A stretch of 64,000 nucleotides of DNA from Moraxellaceae bacterium (lineage in GTDB: Bacteria; Pseudomonadota; Gammaproteobacteria; Pseudomonadales; Moraxellaceae), in NCBI GenBank assembly GCA_024234595.1, contig JACKNZ010000010.1:1-64000 (forward strand), read 5' to 3'. The notes under the pieces are model-generated. The model was not told the origin of the DNA and made no database searches. It worked only from the letters and a program-made list of their open reading frames with translations. Positions 10,461 to 20,312 of this stretch are shown here, piece after piece. Every line of letters starts with the position of its first letter. The stretch's first letter is position 1. Position numbers and translations under genes: made by a program.

Positions 10461-11537
10461 TTACCCGTACTGCAACAAGACTTCGCCTTGTTCCACGTGA
10501 AACAATTTTGCTTTTTTATCTAACACCAATAAAGAAGGCCAAACATCTTCCACTTCAACAGCGGTAATCAGCATTTGCGCCCCTAACTGATGCAACATAC
10601 TCAACAAGCGACTACGTGCTTGTTTATCCAACTCCGATGACAAGTCATCTAATAAAACTACACATTGTTTTTGGTAACTATTTAAATATGCTACCTGCGC
10701 CAACTTCAAAGCACATACCAATAACTTGCATTGACCGCGCGACAAAACAGACTCCGCTAAACCCAACTCTGTTTTTATATGCACATCTGCTCGTTGAGCA
10801 CCAATTTGCGTAAAACCACGCTGCCTATCTTTTTCTCGACTTTGTTTTAAAAGCACCTGTAAATTATGTTCAATATCATAACCAATAATATAACTTATAT
10901 TTAATTTATATTGTGGCAACAGTATAGCACAAGCAGACTGGACAAAATTTAACCACCCATCAAATACACGTTGACGCATTTGATGCAAAATGCACGCACT
11001 TTCAGCCAGCTCTTGCTCCCAAACTTGCCACTCTAATTCATTAACCTTATCACTTTTTAACAAAGCATTACGTTGTAACAAGGCACGCTGATAACGCTGC
11101 CAAGTGGGCAAAAAATTATGTTCCACGTGAAACACTAGCCAATCTAATAATTGTCGCCGTGGTTTTGAGCCTGAATCTAATAACGACATAGACTCAGTAT
11201 CAATTAACTGCACTGGCAAATCATAAGTAAGCTGAGCCACACTAGGAACAATCTGACCATCACGTTTAAGTATTTGACTTCCTTCAATATTTTTTAAAAT
11301 TGCTAGTTGTTGACCAAAATTCAAGCGACTAAAAACCGTACACTGTCCTTGTCCATATTGAATTACTTTGCGAATTTGATGACTACGAAAAGACTTACCA
11401 GTGGCTAATAAATGTACAGCCTCCAATAATGAGGTTTTACCACTGCCATTATCACCATAAAACAAATTAAGGCGAGATAAAGACAAGGAGCAGGGGCGTA
11501 AATTGCGCACCCCTGTTATTTGCAATCTATCTAACAC
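10461..11537 (-). CDS. recF: DNA replication and repair protein RecF
   Basis: A 358-residue ABC-type ATPase that helps load RecA at single-strand gaps. The Walker A motif GDNGSGKTSLLEA lies at about residues 29-41, the signature LSRGQCKLLVCALKLAQ at about 263 and the Walker B segment VVLLDDLSSELD at about 292. It lies 15 bases after dnaN. The coding sequence also carries two parS-like sites, each read as Phe-His-Val-Glu (FHVEQ near the C-terminus and FHVEH mid-gene). Confidence 0.97.
   Translation of the reverse strand: MLDRLQITGVRNLRPCSLSLSRLNLFYGDNGSGKTSLLEAVHLLATGKSFRSHQIRKVIQYGQGQCTVFSRLNFGQQLAILKNIEGSQILKRDGQIVPSVAQLTYDLPVQLIDTESMSLLDSGSKPRRQLLDWLVFHVEHNFLPTWQRYQRALLQRNALLKSDKVNELEWQVWEQELAESACILHQMRQRVFDGWLNFVQSACAILLPQYKLNISYIIGYDIEHNLQVLLKQSREKDRQRGFTQIGAQRADVHIKTELGLAESVLSRGQCKLLVCALKLAQVAYLNSYQKQCVVLLDDLSSELDKQARSRLLSMLHQLGAQMLITAVEVEDVWPSLLVLDKKAKLFHVEQGEVLLQYG
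10489..10504. promoter_or_regulatory. parS-like ParB binding site (site 1)
   Basis: TGTTCCACGTGAAACA differs at one position from the widespread parS consensus TGTTTCACGTGAAACA and is a variant known from pseudomonads. It lies inside the 3' end of recF, about 3.7 kb from oriC, where chromosomal parS sites are expected. Confidence 0.8.
11119..11134. promoter_or_regulatory. parS-like ParB binding site (site 2)
   Basis: A second exact copy of TGTTCCACGTGAAACA, 630 bp from the first and also inside recF. Two identical 16-mers in different reading contexts argue for selection on the DNA. Confidence 0.8.
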
Positions 11538-11552
11538 CTAAATACACACCCA

Positions 11553-12707
11553 CTATAGACGCATAGGCATAACAACATATAAAGCATCTTGGCTATCGGT
11601 TTCTTGCATCAACATCGACGCATTTGCATCACTCAAAATCATTTTAGTATTAGTACCTTGCAAAACACCTAACACATCAATAAGATACTGAACATTAAAA
11701 GCAATCTCTAACTCATCACCATTATACTCAACAGCCATTTCTTCTCTAGCTTCTTCTTGCTCTGGATTATTTGCCTGCACACACAACTCATTGTTTTTTA
11801 ATAAAAACTTAACTCCCTTATACTTTTCATTAGTCAAAATTGCCACTCGTTGTAAAGCATTACGAAAATCTTCATGGCTAACTAAAACTACTTTATCACC
11901 ACCACGAGGCAACACGCGTTGATAATCAGGAAACTTGCCATCAATTAACTTTGAAGTGAAAGAAACAAAGCCTTCGTTGTCATTGTCATCTTCTTTCTTT
12001 TTGCCACCACTGATGGGCAATGTGACTTGTAAATGATTATTGCCAAAAGTTAAATGCAATACGCTATCATCATCATTTAACAAGCGTTGTAATTCTTGCA
12101 CGCCTTTGCGCGGCACAATCACTTGAATTTTATCAGTAGGAACTGTTTCGGCTTGAGCATCAAATAAGGCTAAACGATGGCCATCGGTGGTGACTGCACG
12201 CAATTGATTATTAGTCACCTCAAATAGCATCCCTGTCAAATAATAACGAACATCTTGTTGAGCCATGGCAAAAGCCGTTTTTTCAATCAAGCGTTTAAGA
12301 TTGCCTTGGCTAATATTTAACGAAAACGCGCCTGCATCTTCTTCTAAACTCGGAAAATCTTGAGCGGGCAGAGTGGCTAAGGAAAAACGACTACGCCCAG
12401 ATTTAATAAGTAACTTATTATCATCTAGTGATAACTCAATCATGGCGTTGCTAGGTAAAGATTTACAAATATCCAAAAGTTTACGACAAGGAATAGTAAT
12501 TTCACCAGCTTGAGCAAAATGCTCTTGGTTTAACTTTTGAGTGGCAACTAACTCTACTTCCAAATCAGTTCCCGTAAAGGATATTTCTTCTGCCGAGACT
12601 TGCAATAAGACATTTGCCAAAATAGGCATGGTGTGTTTACGTTCAACAACACCAGCAACTTGTTGTAAAGGCTTTAATAACTGCTCGCGTCCAATAGATA
12701 ATTTCAT
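11553..12707 (-). CDS. dnaN: DNA polymerase III sliding clamp (beta subunit)
   Basis: The 384-residue beta clamp, which dimerises into a ring around DNA and tethers polymerase III. The start MKLSIGREQLLKPLQQVAGVV, the domain pattern with GRSRFSLATLPAQDFP and the C-terminal end LYVVMPMRL are characteristic. It carries a short acidic and lysine-rich insertion (KKKEDDNDNEG) at about residues 236-246, longer than in E. coli. It lies 18 bases after dnaA and 15 before recF, in the usual initiation operon. Confidence 0.98.
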   Translation of the reverse strand: MKLSIGREQLLKPLQQVAGVVERKHTMPILANVLLQVSAEEISFTGTDLEVELVATQKLNQEHFAQAGEITIPCRKLLDICKSLPSNAMIELSLDDNKLLIKSGRSRFSLATLPAQDFPSLEEDAGAFSLNISQGNLKRLIEKTAFAMAQQDVRYYLTGMLFEVTNNQLRAVTTDGHRLALFDAQAETVPTDKIQVIVPRKGVQELQRLLNDDDSVLHLTFGNNHLQVTLPISGGKKKEDDNDNEGFVSFTSKLIDGKFPDYQRVLPRGGDKVVLVSHEDFRNALQRVAILTNEKYKGVKFLLKNNELCVQANNPEQEEAREEMAVEYNGDELEIAFNVQYLIDVLGVLQGTNTKMILSDANASMLMQETDSQDALYVVMPMRL

Positions 12708-12725
12708 TGCCTTGCCTCTTTTTGA

Positions 12726-14057
12726 TTAACCGTGTAACGATCTAATTAAATTGTGATAATCGTCTGCGACTTCTTTATCTGTTTTGCGTAACTCGTCAAC
12801 TTTGTCACAAGCATGAATGACCGTTGTATGGTCACGTCCTTCAAAAGCCACACCAATATCAGGAAAGCTACTTCCTGTTAATTCTCGCGCTAAAGCCATC
12901 GCTATTTGTCTAGGTCGGGCATAAATACGCGTACGTTTTTGTCCTAATAATTCACGTAAAGGAATGCGATAATATTCAGCCACCATTTTTTGAATACTAT
13001 CAATATTCACTTGTCGAGCACGCACCGCCAAAACATCTTTTAGCGCATGTTTAACGATATCAATATCAATTGCTCGCCCTTGAAAACGCGCTGTTGCCAT
13101 TACTTTATTTAATGCACCTTCTAATTCTCGGACATTAGCTTGAATATGCTGCGCTATAAATAAAGCTGCTGTGCGCGGTAATTCCATTTTATTTATTTCG
13201 GCTTTTTTCTTTAAAATACTCGCTCTGGTTTCTAAATCTGGCGGATCTAACTGCACTGTTAATCCCCAAGAAAAACGAGATTTTAATTGTTCATCTAAAT
13301 CAGGTATTTCTTTTGGGTATCGATCAGAGGTTAAAATAATCTGCCCATTATTTTCCAAAAGGGTATTAAAGGTATAAAAAAACTCTTCTAAACTTGCGCC
13401 TTTTCCTGCCAAAAAATGAATATCATCTATCAATAATAAATCTAAATCTCGACATGATTTTTTAAAATCATCAATCGCACCACGTTGTAAAGCCGAAACA
13501 AAACCACCAACAAACTTTTCCGATGTCAAATATAATACCCGTGCATGACGTTTTTTAGCCATTAAGGCATGGCCAACAGCTTGCATTAAATGGGTTTTTC
13601 CTAAACCTGTTGCACCATACAAAAACAACGGATTATGCCGTGTATCCGCCATATTGTCTAACACCGCTTGGCAAGCGGCATAGGCTAACTGATTGCCTTT
13701 ACCTTGAACAAAATTACCAAAAGTAAATCCTTCGTTAAGTATTGGTTTTGGCCTTTCCGCTACCGTTGACGGTGGGGGAGGGGAGGGGGGAGCAGACAAT
13801 GCTGACTCCTCCGCACGCATAAACTTAGTTCCAACCTCTAAAGAAACCTGTGTAATACGCCCATCACTAAAATCAACCGCCAACAGGCGAATACGCTCTA
13901 TGTATTTTTCAGCAATGTGTTTACGAAAAAAAGGATTTGGTGCCAGCAAACGTAAATTTGTGTCGCTTTCTTCGACCTGCAGTGGGCGAATCCACATGGC
14001 AAACAGATGCGCAGGCATTTCGTCTTGCAGACGTTCAAGACATAGCGTCCAGATCAT
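12726..14057 (-). CDS. dnaA: Chromosomal replication initiator DnaA
   Basis: A 443-residue AAA+ initiator that binds DnaA boxes and opens oriC. Domain I is at residues 1 to about 80. A short proline-rich linker (SAPPSPPPPS) follows. The AAA+ domain has Walker A GATGLGKTHL, Walker B LLLIDDIHFL and sensor 1 ILTSDRYP. Domain IV ends with the box-recognition motif FEGRDHTTVIHAC. The gene reads away from oriC, and the DnaA boxes begin about 105 bases upstream of its start, which fits autoregulation. Confidence 0.98.
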   Translation of the reverse strand: MIWTLCLERLQDEMPAHLFAMWIRPLQVEESDTNLRLLAPNPFFRKHIAEKYIERIRLLAVDFSDGRITQVSLEVGTKFMRAEESALSAPPSPPPPSTVAERPKPILNEGFTFGNFVQGKGNQLAYAACQAVLDNMADTRHNPLFLYGATGLGKTHLMQAVGHALMAKKRHARVLYLTSEKFVGGFVSALQRGAIDDFKKSCRDLDLLLIDDIHFLAGKGASLEEFFYTFNTLLENNGQIILTSDRYPKEIPDLDEQLKSRFSWGLTVQLDPPDLETRASILKKKAEINKMELPRTAALFIAQHIQANVRELEGALNKVMATARFQGRAIDIDIVKHALKDVLAVRARQVNIDSIQKMVAEYYRIPLRELLGQKRTRIYARPRQIAMALARELTGSSFPDIGVAFEGRDHTTVIHACDKVDELRKTDKEVADDYHNLIRSLHG

Positions 14058-14159
14058 CTTGCACCTCCAATGCCGTTAAAAAGGTTGGTCATTGTACGCA
14101 AGCTCAAGCAATTTGTCAGCTCAAAAAACAGCAAAAAAAATGTAAAAAATCTCTGACTC

Positions 14160-14415
14160 AAGCTGTGGATAACTCTGTGGATAAGTACTGTGGATAACTT
14201 GCGATTTTCTGTGGATAACTCTGTGGATAACTTTTTACCCCAAAAGTTATCCACATTCTGTCCACAGGGTTATCCACAGACTATCTTTTTGATTTATATG
14301 AAAAAACATGACTTATCCACAGAAAAATGGGTTTTCCACTATAAATTCCTTATTAATAAATTTATATATAAATTTAAATTCTTATAGTGAGCAACGTGAA
14401 ATTCTGTGGATAACT
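14160..14415. other. oriC: Chromosomal replication origin oriC
   Basis: The dnaA-rpmH gap holds eight perfect DnaA boxes. Five read TGTGGATAA (14164, 14176, 14189, 14210, 14222) and are followed by three TTATCCACA (14247, 14270, 14313); an outlying TGTGGATAA is at 14405, giving nine in total if counted. The stretch 14335-14395 is almost pure A/T and is a candidate unwinding element. The boxes are spaced 10-21 bp apart at the left end and switch orientation at about 14240. This is the pseudomonad-type origin location. Confidence 0.93.
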
Positions 14416-14463
14416 CAAATTAAATTTCACTTATGCCGTAAAAAGCTGTCGCTAATTGAGGGT

Positions 14464-14492
14464 TTGACAGAAAGCTATAAAATACATAGAAT
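14464..14492 (+). promoter_or_regulatory. rpmH promoter
   Basis: A sigma-70 promoter with -35 TTGACA (14464-14469), a 17-base spacer and -10 TAGAAT (14487-14492). It lies about 90 bases before rpmH and directly beside the last DnaA box. Confidence 0.75.
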
Positions 14493-14581
14493 GCCCTCCT
14501 TTTTGAGAGTAGCCAATTAGGCTATGAACCTTGAACTAGGACTAATGCCCTTTCAGTGTTAGTTCAAACTGAGTAAAAATC

Positions 14582-14716
14582 ATGAAGCGTACTTTTCAAC
14601 CAAGCGAACTTAAACGCAAACGCACTCACGGTTTCCGCGCTCGTATGGCAGACAAAAACGGCCGTCAAGTATTGGCACGTCGTCGCGCTAAAGGCCGTAA
14701 GCGTTTAACAGTGTGA
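14582..14716 (+). CDS. rpmH: 50S ribosomal protein L34
   Basis: A 44-residue, very basic protein starting [18 protein letters not shown] and ending [12 protein letters not shown], the universally conserved L34 sequence. The codons use common, ribosomal-type choices. Its stop overlaps the GTG start of rnpA by four bases (GTGA), as in most bacteria. It follows the promoter at 14464. Confidence 0.98.
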   Translation: MKRTFQPSELKRKRTHGFRARMADKNGRQVLARRRAKGRKRLTV

Positions 14717-15132
14717 GCTTAGTTAAACCCTATCTTTTTCGGCCTGAACAACGTATTCGCAATAGCGCAGGTTTTCAGGCCGTTTTTGATAGTCCTAATT
14801 GCAAAGTGGCGATGCCACAATACCTTGTGTTAATTCGAGCCAATCAGCAAAATCAATCCCGTTTAGGTTTTGTGATTGCCCGAAAAAAAATCCGATTTGC
14901 TGTTAATCGTAATCGTATCAAACGTGTCGTGCGAAATAGTTTTAGATTGCACCAATACGATTTACCCGCCGTTGATGTGGTATTTATTGCGCGGCAAGGT
15001 TTAGACGGGTTATCTAATGCAGATCTCGCTAAAGCACTCGTAAAAACGTGGCAACAAGTAAATCGCCGATACCAAGCCTCCATCAAGGCGACCCATGAAA
15101 ATTCTTCTGCTTATACCCATCCGAACCTATAA
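14713..15132 (+). CDS. rnpA: Ribonuclease P protein component
   Basis: A 139-residue basic protein that binds the RNase P RNA and helps 5' maturation of tRNA. Motifs are [36 protein letters not shown] (the RNR signature is within [14 protein letters not shown]) and [10 protein letters not shown]. It starts with GTG overlapping the rpmH stop and its 3' end overlaps yidD by 38 bases, a tightly coupled operon. Confidence 0.96.
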   Translation: MSLVKPYLFRPEQRIRNSAGFQAVFDSPNCKVAMPQYLVLIRANQQNQSRLGFVIARKKIRFAVNRNRIKRVVRNSFRLHQYDLPAVDVVFIARQGLDGLSNADLAKALVKTWQQVNRRYQASIKATHENSSAYTHPNL

Positions 15133-15334
15133 GTATGCAATCAGCCCTTTAATGGCTGGTCGTTGCCGTTTCTTTCCAACCTGCTCTAGTTACGCCGAAG
15201 AAGCCATTGTGAAACATGGCGCACTTAAAGGCGGATATTTAGCAAGCAAACGTATTTTACGTTGCCATCCTTGGGGTGGTATGGGGTATGACCCTGTGCC
15301 TGAAATTTTCTCTTGGTCAACTGTGGAAAAATGA
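15095..15334 (+). CDS. yidD: Membrane protein insertion efficiency factor YidD
   Basis: A 79-residue YidD/Haemolysin-like family protein with the conserved [15 protein letters not shown] segment and three invariant cysteines, plus [13 protein letters not shown]. It is thought to support YidC-dependent membrane insertion. It overlaps rnpA at its start and ends in an ATGA overlap with yidC. Confidence 0.96.
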   Translation: MKILLLIPIRTYKYAISPLMAGRCRFFPTCSSYAEEAIVKHGALKGGYLASKRILRCHPWGGMGYDPVPEIFSWSTVEK

Positions 15335-17025
15335 CTATGCAATGGGCTCGTAACCTGATTTTAGTCGGCTTAGCCATTGTCAGCTATTTAATGATTTTAG
15401 CGTGGCAAAAAGACTATGGTAGTACTTCCCCTCAACCTACTGCTGAAACAGCGGTAAATCGCAGCGTTGAGGCCTCTGCGTCGATAAATTTGCCTACACC
15501 TCCTTCGGCAATAAATTCAGATGTTCCTATTGCACCTGTGAATGCAGAGGTACTTGCATCGACACCAACAGTTGCAACTCAAGGTCTAATTTCGGTTAAA
15601 ACTGATGTTTTGGATGTTAAAATCGATACCTTGGGCGGAGATGTTGTGGCTTTGTCCTTGCCAACCTATACCAAAACCGTTGATAGCAAAGAGGCTTTTG
15701 ATTTATTAGAAAATAATCGCCAACGTTTGTTTGTGGCTCAATCTGGTTTGATTGGGACTCATGGTGCTGATGCACGTCCAGAAGGCCGACCCATTTATCA
15801 ATCACCAAAAGCACAATATAGTTTGGTGAGTGGCCAAACTCAATTACAAGTCCCTTTGTATTTTACTGATAAAAACGGTGTTGAGATTCAAAAAATATTT
15901 ACCTTTACTCAAGGTAAATATGATATTGACGTGAGTTATAAAATTATTAACCGAAGTACAGCTCCTTGGCACGGTTTAATGTTTGCACAGTTAAAACGTG
16001 ATTTAGCCGAAGATCCGAGTAAAAGTCATCAAGGCATGGGCATGGCGACTTATTTAGGTGGAGCATGGGGTAACAAAGAAAGTAACTATAATAAAATTAA
16101 CTTAAAAGACTTTAATGAAGAAGCTTTAAAAGAAACCACAAAAGGTGGCTGGACAGCGATTGTTCAACATTATTTTGTCACGGCATGGATTCCAGATGCG
16201 AATAGCACTAATCATTTAATGACACGCGCTAATAAAGAAAAAGGTGAGTATTTTATTGGCTTTACTTCGCCTGATATGGTGGTTAATGCAGGTATGCAAA
16301 ATAGCATCAGTGCCAAATTATATGCAGGCCCCAAAATTCAAGATGAATTAGCTAAATTATCCACAGGTTTAGAATTAACGGTTGATTATGGCTTCCTATG
16401 GTTTATTTCGCAGTTTTTGTTTTGGGTATTACAGTTATTACATGGCTTTTTAGGTAATTGGGGTTGGTCGATTGTTTTCTTAACATTATTTGTTAAATTA
16501 GCTTTCTTTCATTTATCGGCAACCAGTTATAAATCCATGGCGAATATGCGTCGTGTTATGCCCGAAATGCAACGCATTAAAGAGCAATATGGTACTGACC
16601 GCCAAAAAATGTCAATGGCGATGATGGAGTTATATCAAAAAGAAAAGATTAACCCAGTTGCTGGTTGTTTGCCGATTTTAGTACAAATGCCTGTTTTCTT
16701 GGCTTTATATTGGACATTGATGGAAAGCGTAGAGTTGCGTCATGCACCTTGGTTATTATGGATTACCGATTTAGCGGCAATGGATAAATATTTTGTTTTA
16801 CCCTTAATTATGGGGGTGACCATGTATATTCAGCAGCTATTAAATCCTCAGCCTACTGACCCTATGCAAGCCAAAGTTTTAAAAATCATGCCGATTGTGT
16901 TTACGGTATTTATGCTGTGGTTCCCGTCGGGCTTGGTACTATATTGGGTAGTCAACAACGTATTATCTATTGCACAACAATGGGTAATTACACGTCAAAT
17001 TGAAGGCGCAGCCGCCAAAAAATAA
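15331..17025 (+). CDS. yidC: Membrane protein insertase YidC
   Basis: A 564-residue inner-membrane insertase. It has an N-terminal anchor (residues about 6-25), a large periplasmic beta-sandwich domain (about 75-345) and the conserved membrane core with transmembrane segments from about residue 350 ([62 protein letters not shown]). The ATG at 15331 overlaps the yidD stop and is preferred over a GTG 18 bases upstream. A DnaA box (TTATCCACA) sits in the gene at 16357. A hairpin terminator follows. Confidence 0.96.
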   Translation: MTMQWARNLILVGLAIVSYLMILAWQKDYGSTSPQPTAETAVNRSVEASASINLPTPPSAINSDVPIAPVNAEVLASTPTVATQGLISVKTDVLDVKIDTLGGDVVALSLPTYTKTVDSKEAFDLLENNRQRLFVAQSGLIGTHGADARPEGRPIYQSPKAQYSLVSGQTQLQVPLYFTDKNGVEIQKIFTFTQGKYDIDVSYKIINRSTAPWHGLMFAQLKRDLAEDPSKSHQGMGMATYLGGAWGNKESNYNKINLKDFNEEALKETTKGGWTAIVQHYFVTAWIPDANSTNHLMTRANKEKGEYFIGFTSPDMVVNAGMQNSISAKLYAGPKIQDELAKLSTGLELTVDYGFLWFISQFLFWVLQLLHGFLGNWGWSIVFLTLFVKLAFFHLSATSYKSMANMRRVMPEMQRIKEQYGTDRQKMSMAMMELYQKEKINPVAGCLPILVQMPVFLALYWTLMESVELRHAPWLLWITDLAAMDKYFVLPLIMGVTMYIQQLLNPQPTDPMQAKVLKIMPIVFTVFMLWFPSGLVLYWVVNNVLSIAQQWVITRQIEGAAAKK

Positions 17026-17053
17026 TGGCCTGAGTTTTTAATTGTTCTAATAG

Positions 17054-17081
17054 AAGGCTGCCAACTAGGTGGCCTTTTATT
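17054..17081 (+). terminator. yidC operon terminator
   Basis: A 9-bp stem with two G-U pairs (AAGGCTGCC with GGTGGCCTT) around AACTA, followed by TTATTTT, between yidC and mnmE. Confidence 0.7.
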
Positions 17082-17103
17082 TTGATTTTGGGTAAAAATA
17101 ATC

Positions 17104-18567
17104 ATGAAGTTATCCACAAGCAATGACACGATTGCCGCGATTGCCACACCTAATGGCCGAGGTGGTGTTGGTATCATTCGAATTTCTGGTGCAAAGGCGG
17201 TTGCAATTGCGATGCAACTCACCCAGCAAAGTACACTGTTTACCGCACGTTATGCCCATTTTAAACGTTTCTATGCCGAAGATAATGCGGTTTTAGACGA
17301 AGGTTTGGTGCTGTATTTTCCTAATCCGCATTCGTTTACTGGCGAAGATGTTATTGAATTACAGGGGCATGGTGGGCCTGTATTGATGGATATGTTGCTA
17401 AAACGAGTTTTAGATTTGGGTGCGCGGATGGCACAAGCAGGTGAATTTTCGCAACGTGCTTTTTTAAACGATAAATTAGATTTAACCCAAGCTGAAGCGA
17501 TTGCCGACTTAATTGATGCTGCTTCTCAAGCGGCGGTTAAATCTGCGAGCCGCTCATTACAAGGCGCATTCTCGCAACGGATTAACACCTTATTGGACAG
17601 TTTAATTCATCTACGTTTGTATGTTGAAGCGGCTATTGACTTTCCTGATGAAGAAATTGATTTTTTAAGTGATGGCGTGGTGGCTGAAAAATTACAACAA
17701 GTCAGAGATAACTTACAAACCGTATTAAATGAAGCCAAACAAGGCTCGTTGTTACGCGAAGGTTTACGCGTGGTCATTGCAGGCAAACCAAATGCAGGAA
17801 AATCTAGCTTACTAAACGCCTTAGCAGGTTATGAAGCGGCGATTGTCACTGATATTGCAGGCACAACCCGCGACGTGTTACGTGAGCAAATTCATATTGA
17901 TGGTTTGCCTTTGCATATTATTGATACCGCTGGTTTACGCGACACAGGTGATGCAGTGGAGCGAGAAGGTATTCGTCGTGCCTACCATGAAATAAATCAA
18001 GCAGATGGGGTGTTATTGGTGTATGACTTATCCACAGAATTGTCCTTAAACACGCAAATTGTGGATAACTTATCCACAGTTGGGGATAAGTCAGAGAGTT
18101 ATCCACAGACTAATCAAAAGTTATCCACAGTTTTTAACCCTTTGGCACTAGCGAAGCAATTTTTTGATCCCATTCCTGCTCCTGAAAAACTATGTTTTGT
18201 TGCCAATAAATGTGATTTAGTCGCACAAGAGCCGCATATTACGCGTATAGCAGGTTATACCCACATTACCCTATCTGCACGTCAAGACATGGGATTAGAG
18301 CAGCTTAGAACGCATTTAAAAGCCCTTGTGGGCTATCAGGATGCAGAGCATAGCCCGTTTATTGCCCGTCGTCGTCATTTAGAGGCTTTAAAACGTACCG
18401 AAACGGCACTACAACAAGCGCATAATCAATTATACGGTTTAGCTTTAGGCGAACTGATGGCGGAGGATTTGCGCGCAGCACAAGAGGCTTTAGGCGAAAT
18501 TACAGGTGAATTTACAGCTGATGACCTTTTAGGAAAGATATTTGGCAGTTTTTGTATTGGCAAGTAA
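17104..18567 (+). CDS. mnmE: tRNA modification GTPase MnmE (TrmE) with a DnaA-box-rich insertion
   Basis: GTPase that with MnmG makes the 5-aminomethyl-type modification of wobble uridine. It has the N-terminal folate-binding domain ([16 protein letters not shown]), a helical domain and the G domain with [31 protein letters not shown] and NKCDLV, and it ends FCIGK with the essential cysteine. At 487 residues it is about 33 longer than E. coli MnmE. The extra part lies between G3 and G4 (about residues 309-345) and consists largely of codons forming DnaA boxes. The last codons form the left attachment site of the integrated element, leaving the protein intact. Another DnaA box overlaps codons 3-5 (17110). 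Confidence 0.95.
   Translation: MKLSTSNDTIAAIATPNGRGGVGIIRISGAKAVAIAMQLTQQSTLFTARYAHFKRFYAEDNAVLDEGLVLYFPNPHSFTGEDVIELQGHGGPVLMDMLLKRVLDLGARMAQAGEFSQRAFLNDKLDLTQAEAIADLIDAASQAAVKSASRSLQGAFSQRINTLLDSLIHLRLYVEAAIDFPDEEIDFLSDGVVAEKLQQVRDNLQTVLNEAKQGSLLREGLRVVIAGKPNAGKSSLLNALAGYEAAIVTDIAGTTRDVLREQIHIDGLPLHIIDTAGLRDTGDAVEREGIRRAYHEINQADGVLLVYDLSTELSLNTQIVDNLSTVGDKSESYPQTNQKLSTVFNPLALAKQFFDPIPAPEKLCFVANKCDLVAQEPHITRIAGYTHITLSARQDMGLEQLRTHLKALVGYQDAEHSPFIARRRHLEALKRTETALQQAHNQLYGLALGELMAEDLRAAQEALGEITGEFTADDLLGKIFGSFCIGK
18028..18129. promoter_or_regulatory. DnaA-box cluster inside mnmE
   Basis: Five perfect 9-mers lie within 102 bases: TTATCCACA at 18028, 18070, 18099 and 18121 and TGTGGATAA at 18060; a one-mismatch TGGGGATAA is at 18081. 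The density rivals oriC, 3.7 kb away. The cluster coincides with the non-conserved insertion in the MnmE G domain. Confidence 0.85.
18550..18567 (+). other. attL of the integrated element
   Basis: TTTTGTATTGGCAAGTAA forms the last six codons of mnmE and is repeated with one difference at 30556-30573. SGI1-family islands are known to integrate at this same 18-bp end of mnmE/trmE. Confidence 0.85.
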
Positions 18568-18644
18568 GTGTGAGTCTTTAGCAAGCCTCACAGTGCCACA
18601 AAATCGCAGTAAATACTTTTATTTACAATGTGTTGTATTCCTCA

Positions 18645-18888
18645 GTGTTCCTTGCTGGTGTTATAGAAGCCAGCTATTTTTGTTCCCTAAAATGTGCCTT
18701 TTTGTTAAAAATAGTGTTCCCTAAAGGGGATTTTAGGCCATTAAAAACGAAGAATTAGGGAACAAAATATGTGCTTATAGCTAAATATAGTGAATTTTTA
18801 GTATTTTTTATTATAAAAAACATAGTGTTATGTTCTTTTGTTGTTTAGGGAACAAAGTTAAAATTTTTGGAGATATTAGGGAACAAAA
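18645..18888. repeat. Left-end TTAGGGAACAAA repeats (candidate integrase arm sites)
   Basis: The 330-base gap before the integrase gene holds TTGTTCCCTAA at 18680 and GTGTTCCCTAAA at 18714, then the inverse TTAGGGAACAAA at 18755, 18845 and 18876; GTGTTCCTTG at 18645 is a weaker copy. The motif returns only near the right end (30474 and 30485). Location at both ends fits arm-type sites for the integrase, or an operator of int. Confidence 0.65.
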
Positions 18889-18897
18889 GAGGTAAAT

Positions 18898-20196
18898 ATG
18901 GCTTTTACAGAAACGGCATTACGCAATTTAAAACCCTCTATTAAATCTTATGAAAAATCAGATGGTGGAGGTATGTACATTGAGGTTGCACCGTCAGGAC
19001 GAAAAACGTGGGCTATACGTTACCGTTTAGCAGGTAAACAAGAGAAAGCTATTTTAGGTGAATACCCTGTCTATAGCTTGCAAAAGGCTAGGCAATGGCG
19101 CGAAGAAACGCGAACGATGGCGGCACTTGGATATTCACCACAACAGGCTAAACAAGCCCTTTTAAGTGGCTTAGATGAGTGCTTAGCGACAGAGTTAAGG
19201 GCTTATGCTGTTAAATGGTGGCGTGCGGCACAGCTTAAAGGAGAAAGTATTAAAACTGATATAGCAAAAGCCGATAACGTAGAAAACTTTGCATGGCAAT
19301 GGTTTAGTGAGATTGTGCAAAAAACTAACCACAATCCGCGAAATATAGAGCGTGTATTACACAAGGATATTATTCCTGCCATTGGCTCAAAAACGCTTAG
19401 CAGTATCACTATAGGCGATGTATTGGCCATTACCGACACGATTAAGGCGCGTGGTTCTGACCAAATGGCTTTGCAAACACGCAATATCTTAAAACGCTTG
19501 TTTGCTTATGCTATTGCACGACAAAAAATAACGTTTAATCCAGCTGCTGCAATAGAGGCTCAATTTATTGCGACTGCCAAAAGTAGAGATGTTGCTTTAA
19601 CGCCTGACGAAATAGGCAATCTTATGTGTGCTGTATATCAGTCCAGTATTAGACGAGCGCATAAGTTAGCCATTCATTTGCTCATATTGTGTATGGTGCG
19701 CAAGTCGGAGCTAATAGAGGCTCAATGGCAAGAAATAAATTTTGAAAAATCAGAGTGGCAAATTCCTGCCGAGCGCATGAAAAAAGACCGCCCTCACACA
19801 GTCCCCCTATCCTCTCAAGCCTTAGAAATGCTGACAGAGCTAAAGTTTTTAGCGAGTGGCTCTAGCTATATTTTTCCTAGTCGAAATACCTTACATAGCC
19901 CTATTTCTCACAGTGCCTTAAATAACGCAATTAGAACATTAGACTTAGAAATAAGAGATTTTGTTATTCACGATTTTAGGCGTACTGCCTCTACTTTGCT
20001 GCATGAGCAGGGCTTTAACTCTGATTGGGTTGAAAAGTGCTTAGCGCATGAGCAAAAAGGAGTAAGAGGCGTTTACAACAAGGCAGAGTACATAAGCCAA
20101 AGGCGCGAAATGTTGCAATGGTGGGCTGATTTTGTCGATAAGCTCATAGACGATGGGCGCAAAATAATCATAGGCCGTCATACTACTAAAAAATGA
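18898..20196 (+). CDS. int: Tyrosine recombinase, P4-type integrase
   Basis: A 432-residue integrase expected to catalyse insertion and excision at mnmE. The N-terminus (MAFTETALRNLKPSIKSYEKSDGGG, then WAIRYRLAGKQEKAILGEYP) is the arm-binding domain typical of P4 integrases. The core shows the catalytic residues: Arg in MVRKSEL, Lys in MKKDRPHTVPL, His-x-x-Arg in HDFRRT, His in LAHEQ and Tyr in GVYNKAEY. The start codon follows a run of TTAGGGAACAAA repeats, so the protein may control its own gene. It is the first gene inside attL and is convergent with nothing; the next 500 bases are non-coding. Confidence 0.95.
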   Translation: MAFTETALRNLKPSIKSYEKSDGGGMYIEVAPSGRKTWAIRYRLAGKQEKAILGEYPVYSLQKARQWREETRTMAALGYSPQQAKQALLSGLDECLATELRAYAVKWWRAAQLKGESIKTDIAKADNVENFAWQWFSEIVQKTNHNPRNIERVLHKDIIPAIGSKTLSSITIGDVLAITDTIKARGSDQMALQTRNILKRLFAYAIARQKITFNPAAAIEAQFIATAKSRDVALTPDEIGNLMCAVYQSSIRRAHKLAIHLLILCMVRKSELIEAQWQEINFEKSEWQIPAERMKKDRPHTVPLSSQALEMLTELKFLASGSSYIFPSRNTLHSPISHSALNNAIRTLDLEIRDFVIHDFRRTASTLLHEQGFNSDWVEKCLAHEQKGVRGVYNKAEYISQRREMLQWWADFVDKLIDDGRKIIIGRHTTKK

Positions 20197-20213
20197 CTCT
20201 CTGATTTTTTCTT

Positions 20214-20312
20214 GGATACATGGATACATTGGATACAAACCTCGCTAAGCCTTGAGGCTCTAAGGTTTTCTTGTATCCAAATAATAAATAATTTTTGGAT
20301 ACATTGGATACA
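20214..20312. repeat. GGATACA iteron module
   Basis: Five GGATACA copies (20214, 20222, 20231, 20297, 20306; spacing 8-9) plus the inverse TGTATCC at 20272. Between copy 3 and the inverse copy lies GCTAAGCCTTGAGGCTCTAA (from 20244), a short stem around AGCCTTGAGGCT. Related GGATAC motifs recur at 28993-29095, and the AGCCTTG-GGCT core recurs in three other intergenic regions of the element. Confidence 0.75.
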
